64,000 nt of DNA from Cepaea nemoralis (taxonomy: Eukaryota > Mollusca > Gastropoda > Stylommatophora > Helicidae), in contig JACEFZ010014499.1 of the NCBI GenBank assembly GCA_014155875.1, positions 1-64,000 of the forward strand, in the 5' to 3' direction. A program made the position numbers and the translations under genes. Positions 56,913 to 64,000 of this stretch are shown one piece after another. The notes beneath the pieces are model-generated. The model worked only from the letters and a program-made list of their open reading frames with translations. It did not search any database and was not told the DNA's origin. Position 1 is the stretch's first letter, and each line of letters starts with the position of its first letter.

Positions 56913-58045
56913 TTGAGTGCTGGTATTTATTGTGGTGCTCTTGGCTGGGGTTTGACCTCTGCTTGCCTTCTACACACTTACATATCGTTATGCAACTATT
57001 CCAGTTCACTACTCCAGTAGGGTTTATAATGTTTACGGGCTTCTCTTGGTATTGTTTCTCGCGCTGCCTGTAGTATGCATTTCCCAAACTCTTCAACTAC
57101 TTTCTTTATGTCCTTCTCAGTGTTCAGGTTTCTAACCAGTATGCTGGTGCGATGCTTGTACACTGCCCAGTCTGCTTTCTTGTAATTCCACCTCGAGAGG
57201 GTGCTGCTTTCACTCATAAGCTCATTGTCTACAGTTAGAAAGACTGGCCGATGGTCACTGTCACCAAGTTGTTTCCCTACAATTCGTGTAATGTTCCACT
57301 CCAGGTCTAGTGAATGAAAAGCCAGGTCAGGTGTAGTTGTAGTGTGCCATGATCTCGAGTAGAAGGTATGTGGGTCAGACGACTTGTTAATCAGGATGAA
57401 TCTATTCTCGTCCTGCCAGTCTTCCAGTCTCTCTCCTCTCTGGTCCATGTGATCATAGCCCCAGCTCTGCGAGTGGCTGTTGAAATCGCCACACACATTC
57501 ATTTTTTCCGTTTAATGGTAGTGTGTCCAGTGCCTGTGGGCGGTCATTTGGACAGTAGTAATTGACCAGGTGAATGTCTGTATTGTCTGTCTTAAGTTTG
57601 ACTGCCTGATACTTAGCCCCTTCCATGTAAACTTTACTTTGGGAAGCAGGGATGTTGTTTTTGACAAGAGTCAGTATCCCACCCTTTCGCCTGTCCTTTC
57701 GGTCAGATCGGTAACATTGGTAGCCTCTGATTTTGAAGGCTATATTTTCGCTGAGGCGAATTTCTTGCAAGCAACATACACTTACATTTTCTTTGGCCAA
57801 GATGTTTTCTAGTTCTATTCTTTTGTTGTTGATACACTCTGCATTCCAGTGCATTATTTTAAGTCTTTGTTTGGTACGGCCAGACGTTCTATTGTCAGGC
57901 CCCCTGGCTCCGCAGGACATCTGAAAAGGACCTCCAGTAGTTGTGGTTAGACCTTTCCGGGGTGTAGGACCCAGCACTTCACCTGCCTGGGGATCCAGAG
58001 CAGGGCGAGCACCATAACATGTAGCAGTTGTCGACATAATTCACG
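56913..58045 (-). pseudogene. LINE endonuclease domain, I/Nimb-like, 3'-deleted
   Basis: Amino part of a second ORF of an RNase H-type LINE. On minus: LKIMHWNAECINNKRIELE (about 57860), CLQEIRLS (57775), YYCPNDRP (57545); a frame change near 57500; VCGDFNSHSQSWGYDHMDQRG (57435-57495); TPDLAFHSLD (57320); GDSDHRPVFLTV (57240). The catalytic Asn/Glu/Asp/His set of apurinic-type endonucleases is recognisable. After a KPYWSSELE-like block the RT is missing, and about 80 bp later an AATC-type tail abuts 56912, implying internal deletion. Confidence 0.8.
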
Positions 58046-58055
58046 GCGTAATTGT

Positions 58056-58288
58056 CTGGAGCCGGTCTCTCTGGCCGAGGGGTTACAACACTTTCTCCGT
58101 AATCCCGTTTATCACGCAGAGTCTCATAGCGAGCGAGAACTGGGAGCGGTTCGTCCCCCGCTGGTGACTTGCGGGATAACTGAGCCGGCCGCTCAGAAAG
58201 CAATGGCAAACTACTGAGGGTAATCTTGCCAAGAAATCAACAGACAGCTGAAAGATGCTGCTGTTGACAGCGATGTCCTGTAAAGGAT
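58056..58288 (+). mobile_element. tRNA-derived SINE
   Basis: Head with A box TGGCCGAGGGGTTA (about 58072), degraded B region, then GCCGCTCAGAAAGCAATGGC/AAACTACTGAGGGTAATC (58190-58225), GACAGCGATGTCCTGTAAAG (58267) and a GAAGAAAAAAA end. The sister at 61545-61775 shares the whole layout. Confidence 0.75.
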
Positions 58289-58659
58289 ATGCGGAAGAAA
58301 AAAATGTGCGTGGCAGCCTTATTTCTGTGGTGCGCCTCCTGGCTGGCTGCCTCCGTCTTCAGCATCTATCTTTTTCAAGAGTAGACTGTGATCTTACTAG
58401 ACACACGAACAAATAATCTGGTTGACTTTAAGACGGCTTCACTTCTTGTTTGTTAAAAAAAAAAACTTCTCTTTATACCTGGATACTACTCATCTTTCTT
58501 CTACCTCTATCCTGCTCTGTTTAGTGCGCTTCGCTCCACTATATTCTATCGCATACTATATTTGATTTCTCTATTCATCATTTTAATTCTGAGTCCCATT
58601 CTAAGTCCCATACTAAGTCCCATTCTAATTCCCATTTTAATTATGTTGTCCCATAACAG
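58289..58659 (+). repeat. RA dispersed repeat, second copy, start
   Basis: It contains a single 24-bp unit remnant GTTGACTTTAAGACGGCTTC (about 58420-58440) and the flank shared with 1297-1490. Left of 58410 I see no homologue. Confidence 0.65.
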
Positions 58660-59455
58660 TCACTCTGTACAACAGTCACTCTGTACAACATTCACTCTGT
58701 ACAACAGTTACTCTGTACAATAGTTACTCTGTACAATAGTTACTCTGTACAACAGTTACTCTGTACAACATTCACTCTGTACAACAGTTACTCTGTACAA
58801 TAGTTACTCTGTACAATAGTTACTCTGTACAATAGTTACTCTGTACAACATTCACTCTGTACAACAGTTACTCTGTACAACAGTCACTCTGTACAACAGT
58901 TACTCTGTACAACATTCACTCTGTACAACAGTTACTCTGTACAATAGTTACTCTGTACAACATTCACTCTGTACAACATTCACTATGTACAACAGTCACT
59001 CTGTACAACATTCACTCTGTACAACAGTTACTCTGTACAACAGTCACTCTGTACAACATTCACTCTGTACAACATTCACTCTGTACAACATTCACTCTGT
59101 ACAACAGTCACTCTGTACAACATTCACTCTGTACAACAGTTACTCTGTACAACAGTTACTCTGTACAACATTCACTCTGTACAACATTCACTCTGTACAA
59201 CAGTTACTCTGTACAACAGTCACTCTGTACAACATTCACTCTGTACAACAGTTACTCTGTACAACATTCACTCTGTACAAAAGTCACTCAGTACAACAGT
59301 CACTCTGTACAACATTCACTCTGTACAACAGTTACTCTGTACAAAAGTTACTCTGTACAACAGTCACTCTGTACAACATTCACTCTGTACAAAAGTCACT
59401 CAGTACAACAGTCACTCTGTACAACAGTTACTCTGTACAACAGTTACTCTGTTAT
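58660..59455. repeat. 16-bp minisatellite, about 50 copies
   Basis: Units of CAGTTACTCTGTACAA, CAGTCACTCTGTACAA and CATTCACTCTGTACAA in mixed order; period 16, so the plus frame repeats every 48 bp as a 16-residue pattern. The same position in the first RA copy (about 1493-1545) has only about three units. Confidence 0.92.
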
Positions 59456-60889
59456 AGAGAACTAACACCTGCACTTCTATATATTTATGTGTGAGTGACC
59501 TAACAACTGCATTTGTATATATTTATGTGTTTGAGAACTAACAGATGCACCATATATTTATGTATGAGTGAATTAACACCAGAATTGTTATATATTTATG
59601 AATGAGAGAACTAACAGATGTACCATATATTTATGAATGAAAGAACTAAGAGCTGATATATCTGATAAGAGGACTAACGGCTGTACTTTGTACACTGTAC
59701 ATTAGGATACACAGCAGTGGCATGTGTACTTATACATAAAAACACACACATATGTACATGAGTATGGCACAGCTGTAGATATGTACATACAAGACACATA
59801 CAGCTTTACTATGCAAATGTGTGCATGAGACACAAAGCTGTTCTGCACACTGAATCTGTTTTCTGTGTACTGTGTACATCAGGACATAAAGATATAGTCA
59901 GATACATACATCCATCCATCTATCATGTGCCATGCCGGTAAGCATGGGCGGTCATGTTCTGCCATCTCACTCGATCACCAGAGTCGTGGATCAGCTCCGT
60001 GTTCCTGTCTCGGCTGTACTTCTATATACGGGTACTTGAGGACACAAAGTATTAGCTTGGTACATGACACAATGCTGTACTATACTAATCCATCTGTGAA
60101 TGTATCTGTTCGAACATGCATAGTATGAAGTGTGTGTGTGTACTTGATGGGAGTGGCATTTTGCTTAATCTGTGAAATTTTTGTGTTTAACAAAATGTGT
60201 GGGAAATATATGTGTATTGAGTTTTTCATAACAAGTATCTGGCCTGTTTCTGCTCCATGGCTAAGGATGCAGTTGGTAATCCCGCATACCCGCCTTCAAA
60301 ACGCCGTTGCGGGCGATTTGGCAGCGAATCGCCTAGCGTTATTTTGTTACGAATTGGAAGGTGTGCAGGTCGTTCAGAAAGCAATGGCAAGCAATTGAAA
60401 GTAAACGTGCCAGGATATGGTTGACTGCAACTTCCTATAAAGGAAATGCAACTAACTGTTATTTTATTTGGCCTGTACAACAGGCCGGAAAAAAATTTAT
60501 TTGGATAACAGAAAATTTTTAGTGTTACTAAAAGGATAAAACAGTTAATGTCATATCGAAGGTAAATAGACAAATTAGTTTAAAAAAATGTACGCACATA
60601 AACTAAAGCTATAACTTTAAAACATTTTTTAAAGATGTCTTAAAGTTGTTATCTCGTTCTTTATATGGATTATAGCTGCAATTTAGTTTTTTTTGAATAT
60701 GTTATGAAAGATTAGATAAATACTGCAATTATTTAATTATACCATAAAATCAGGTTACTGTTAGTAATGTCCCTTGAAAAAACTTATGTTGTTATATCCC
60801 TTTGCTATATTTTAATTCCATATCTTTCTTTTTAATGTGGGTTTATTTCGTACACGACTGTTTTTACAAGGTGCGTTGCGTGTTTTCCT
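59456..60889 (+). repeat. RA second copy, remainder
   Basis: Few 35-bp units (59456-59650), then the segment lacking the solo LTR (empty site near 59760) and lacking the 507-bp insert (60022-60030). The SINE-like module follows at 60200-60480 (GCAATGGCAAGCAATTG near 60383) and the AT-rich body to 60889. A LINE fragment is inserted at 59905-60012. Confidence 0.7.
59905..60012 (-). mobile_element. LINE carboxy-end fragment in RA
   Basis: The reverse complement of the 56820-56895 terminus, with a CATC/GATG-type tail at its left; absent from the first RA copy at the corresponding 5590 position. Confidence 0.65.
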
Positions 60890-61544
60890 TTCATCATCAT
60901 CATTAAGTGCCCTGTCAGCTGACGTAGGCGTTCATGGCTCTCCGCAGATCTCGGTCTTTGGTGTACTGGAGCAACTCTGCTGATGATATTCCTCCATGCC
61001 ACCGTCTCAGTCCATCCAGCATCATTTCTCTTGGCCTGCCTCTGCCCCTCTTCTCCTCGATCTTTCCAGTTGTCAAGATGTTCCCCAATGTCTCTCTTCT
61101 CATCACATGACCAAAGAAAGCTGTTTGTCTCTGTCTTATTATTGTATATAGTCTTCTAGTTTCATTAGCCTCTTTTAGGCAATCGTTGTTAGTTATTCTG
61201 GAAACATTCGTCTCAAAAACTACATCTCTGTTGCTTCTAAGTTCTTCCTAATTTGTTCATTTATATTCCAAGATTCACTGCCATACAGCAAAACTGGTTC
61301 TATATAGCATTTCAGCACTCTCTTTCTTTCATTCGTTGATAGTGACTTATTACATAAGATACTCTTCATTTTCTCAAATGCCGCCTATGCCTGCCATATT
61401 CTGCTCTTAATCTCTGTTGTACATCTTCCATCTGATGTTATAAATGCCCCTAGGTATTTAACATTATACGCTTGGTTAAGAATTTTCCCTTCTATTTCTA
61501 CTCGTGTGTCATATTTTGGTGTCACCATTTTCTTTGATGCCGGT

Positions 61545-61775
61545 CTCCGTGGTCTAGGTTTTACACGACTTTCTCCGTAATCCCGTATACTCTTGTGAGT
61601 AACGTGACGTTACGCGAGAATCGGTAGCGGTTCTCTCCGCGTCGGTAACTTACGTGGTATTTGAAAGCAATGGCAAACTAATGAGCGTCATCTTGCCAAG
61701 AAATCAACAATCAGCTGGAAGATGCTGATGTTGACAGCGATGTCCTGTAAAGGATATGCCAACACGAAAGAAAAT
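61545..61775 (+). mobile_element. tRNA-derived SINE inside the LE LINE
   Basis: Same layout as 58056-58288: GCCGGTCTCCGTGGTCTAGG head, CTCCGTAATCCCGTATACTC, AAAGCAATGGCAAACTAATG and GACAGCGATGTCCTGTAAAG, with an AAAGAAAAT end. The LINE reading resumes at TATATCACCATTG. Confidence 0.75.
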
Positions 61776-62291
61776 GTCTTTTATATCACCATTGTTACTG
61801 TTTTCTTGATATTCAAGGAGAGTCCTTTCTTTGCACTCTCTGTTACTACAATGTTCAACAATTGTTGTAGGTCAGTTGCATTATCCACCACCAATGCTGT
61901 GCCATCTGCATAGCGTATACAGTGGTACCTCGGGTTACGAACTTAATTCGTTCCAGAACTCGGTTCGTAACCCGAAACGTTCGTAACCCGAAACATTGAA
62001 ATCAGTTAAATAAAGACAATCCGTTTCAAGATGAAAGAAAAGTTCTTGTTTAGTAACATTCGGTCGTTTACCCGACACAAGGCAAAGAATGCGTGTACTT
62101 CACGTATTAAATAAAGAGAAATAAAACAACCAAATGAATTAAATGTATAATAAAAAAGAAAGATTTAGTCTAACTTTATTACCAAGAAAACGATCATGAG
62201 AAATGTGTCACTTTCTTTGTTATTCTGAATCATTAGTTTCAGGAGTAGCTTGTCGCTGATTCTTGGCAGCCGACTGGGAATCTTTCTGCAC

Positions 62292-62549
62292 CTAGAAATT
62301 ATCAAGGGAAATATGTCGCTTTCTTTGCTGGAGAATCTTTCTGACGTGGGCCATCGTGTTATCATTCATCGGATTTACTGCCCTGTTAGCAACAAGTTTG
62401 TTTGGATGATGGTTCACAACGACGTCTTCGATGTCTGCCCTCTTGCTGCAAATTTCTTTAATCCTGGCAGTTGAAACGGTCTCTGACTCCTCATCATCAA
62501 ATGACTGCTCCTCCTTTAATGTCATTAGCTGTTCATTCTGAAGATCCAC
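62292..62549 (-). pseudogene. Tigger-type transposase carboxy-terminal remnant
   Basis: An 85-codon minus frame: an acidic SFDDEESETVS stretch, then RIKEICSKRADIEDVVVNHHPNK, NRAVNPMNDNTMAHVRKILQ and RQRKHISLDNF-like end. This pattern (helper helix, HHPNK, NxMNDNxMxHxRxIL, xxSLDxF) is the usual carboxy tail of Tigger-type proteins as I recall them; the catalytic DDE core is absent. A degenerate repeat of the last motif lies at 62165-62215. Non-functional as a transposase. Confidence 0.75.
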
Positions 62550-62611
62550 AAGGTCATCTGTAGTACTGTTTGTACTGTACGTGATCGTTTGTCTCCAACG
62601 TTACACCTTGT

Positions 62612-62633
62612 TTCTCTCTCTCTCCCTCTCTCA

Positions 62634-62692
<59 letters not shown>

Positions 62693-62697
62693 TCTCC
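62612..62697. repeat. (TC)n microsatellite within the Tigger element
   Basis: TC dinucleotides with a few CCC, TTT and AC interruptions. Confidence 0.9.
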
Positions 62698-64000
62698 CGC
62701 CTTCGTTCGTAACCCGAGGCACTGTTCGTTACTCGAGACATAAAACTTTCGAAGTTGTTGTTCGTAACCTGAATTGTTCGTGACCTGAGGCGTTCGTAAC
62801 CCGAGGTATCACTGTATTATCTATATTATAACCCCCGCTTAGTATTCATGGCTTCTCTTTGATCCCCCTCATTATTACTTCGCTATATAGGGAGAAGAGA
62901 TCCGGTGACAAGACACACCCCTGTCGTACTCCTAGCTTTTTCTGTTCGTAACTACAATCTTTATTTGCCGTTTAAATTGCTTCTGCTTGGTTCCAGTAAA
63001 TATTCGTTTTTATTCTTAAATCTTTCCCATCAATGTTGATATCTTCCAATATTTTAATCAGTTCATCATGTTTTACTTTATCAAATGCCTTAGTATAATA
63101 TATGAAGCACAAATATGTTTTTATGTGTCTCTATTGATCTTTCTATTAGTGTCCATAATGTATATATTGCATTGTTTGTATTCTTTCCTTCCACAAATCC
63201 ATACTGCTCTTCAACAATCTCCATGTTTATTTTCTTTCTTTTATTTCTCATTATAATTCTGAGTTGAAGCTTAATGACATGGTTTATAATGTTAATCGTA
63301 CGAAAATCTTCGCATTCAATTGGTACTTGTCTTTTTGGTATAGATCTAAATACAGATTTCAGCATATCGCCCCGTAGATATCCACTGCTGTAAATATCAT
63401 TCAACACTTTGGTTAATATATCTACTCCAAATTCTCCCAATACTTCTAATTCTTCTATTGTGATTCCATCTGGCCCAGCTATTTTTCCTTTCTTCATATG
63501 TTTGATATCTTCAGCGACTTCTTCTTTTAGAATAGGTGGATCTTCTAAGTTACTTTCTTCTGTTAATTCTTCCATTTCTCCATTATATAATTCTCATATA
63601 TACTCATTCCACGTCTTCTTTAAAGCATCTTCTTCCAATATCTTTTCTGTTGTTGATTTTAAACACCCCGTATTTATTCTTATTTTTCTTCACGTGAGCT
63701 CACTGATTTGTCTGTGTATATTGTTTGTAACTTTAAAAGAATTTAATTCAATTTTCTTGCACTGCTCGTTAATCATTCTTTTGCCTTCACACAATTATCT
63801 CTTATTTCTTTACATATCTTATCATATTCTTGTTTGTGAATTTTACTCTGGTGTCTTTTGGCCACCAACTTCAAGATTTCTTCAGTTATCAATGTCTTCT
63901 TAGCTTGTTGGCTTCTCTACGGTAATATTTCTTTGCTCGTTTGATGAATGGAGTCCCTTAACATTTCCAATCGTTTGTTTATGTTTTATATTTTAGCTAT

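Larger units (their letters stand above)
61920..62814 (-). mobile_element. Tigger/pogo-type element, internally deleted, 895 bp
   Basis: Terminal inverted repeats CAGTGGTACCTCGGGTTACG (61920-61939) and its complement ending GAGGTATCACTG (62814), flanked by TA (61918-61919 and 62815-62816). Subterminal CGTAACCCGAAACG repeats lie on both sides. The size is too small for a full transposase, and only the carboxy end is present (next entry). A (TC)n run at 62612-62697 is inside. TA duplication plus these ends fit the Tigger branch of Tc1/mariner. Confidence 0.88.
60890..64000 (-). pseudogene. LE LINE, long copy running off the window
   Basis: Endonuclease-RT LINE without RNase H on minus, interrupted by a SINE (61545-61775) and a Tigger element (61920-62814). 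RT amino part at 63090-63575 with KIAGPDGITIEELE (about 63460), SIPKRQVPIECEDFRTINII (63300) and EQYGFVEGKNTNNAIYTL (63200). GVRQGCVLSPDLFSLYS lies near 62885-62935, and the active-site box near 61905 reads YADG, not YADD. Then YLGA, LLYGSES (61270-61290) and a carboxy end GRGRPREMMLDGL-RRWHGG to DLRRAMNAYVS (60915), followed by a (TGA)n tail. Shifts near 63100 and elsewhere disable it. Confidence 0.85.

Overview
Eukaryotic, almost certainly invertebrate, intergenic DNA made nearly entirely of transposable elements and tandem repeats. I found no convincing host gene, functional tRNA, rRNA or CRISPR array. The mixture of LINEs with and without RNase H, a CR1/L2-like LINE, tRNA-headed SINEs, a Tigger-type DNA transposon, a Ty3/gypsy-type LTR element with the integrase ahead of the reverse transcriptase, and long TC, TG and GGA tracts suggests a marine invertebrate with a repeat-rich genome. 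A mollusc is my guess; an arthropod or annelid cannot be excluded.

Layout. 1-16111: a composite dispersed repeat (called RA here) carrying a 24-bp and a 35-bp minisatellite. It is interrupted by a solo LTR, a 507-bp insertion, and a tandem dimer of an element that holds two polypurine (GGA)n tracts of over 2 kb. A 76-bp satellite of exactly 16 copies follows. 16112-22100: CA- and TC-rich arrays around a decayed CR1/L2-like LINE. 22100-31925: a deeply nested region. A LINE (called LE) is split by 8.8 kb holding a tRNA-Pro-like SINE, an RNase H LINE (called LN) with an open 907-codon frame, a second LE LINE, a (GAA)n SINE and a 2-kb LTR-like insertion. 31925-36930: another RA copy, SINEs, LE fragments, and the only stretch with no recognisable repeat (33660-34850). 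36930-40080: two RNase H LINEs facing each other across one shared tail. 40090-43900: an unassigned stretch and a TG array invaded by a young LN copy. 43905-46775: a gag-protease relic, a SINE and a fourth RA copy.

46776-56206 is the best-defined element: a complete LTR retrotransposon on the minus strand, with 598-bp LTRs differing at 10 sites, a 5-bp target duplication, tRNA-Leu-like primer site and polypurine tract. Its domain order is gag, protease, integrase, reverse transcriptase, RNase H. That is the Copia-like order with a Ty3/gypsy-type RT, as described for Gmr1-like elements. This copy is disabled by three premature stops, two frameshifts and a protease active-site change.

56207-64000: LINE fragments and SINEs, a second RA copy in which a 16-bp array has expanded instead, and an LE LINE running off the window, cut by a SINE and by a Tigger-type element with TA target duplication.

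The region reads as a record of insertions: at least eight have target duplications visible by eye, and several have an uninterrupted homologous site elsewhere in the window.
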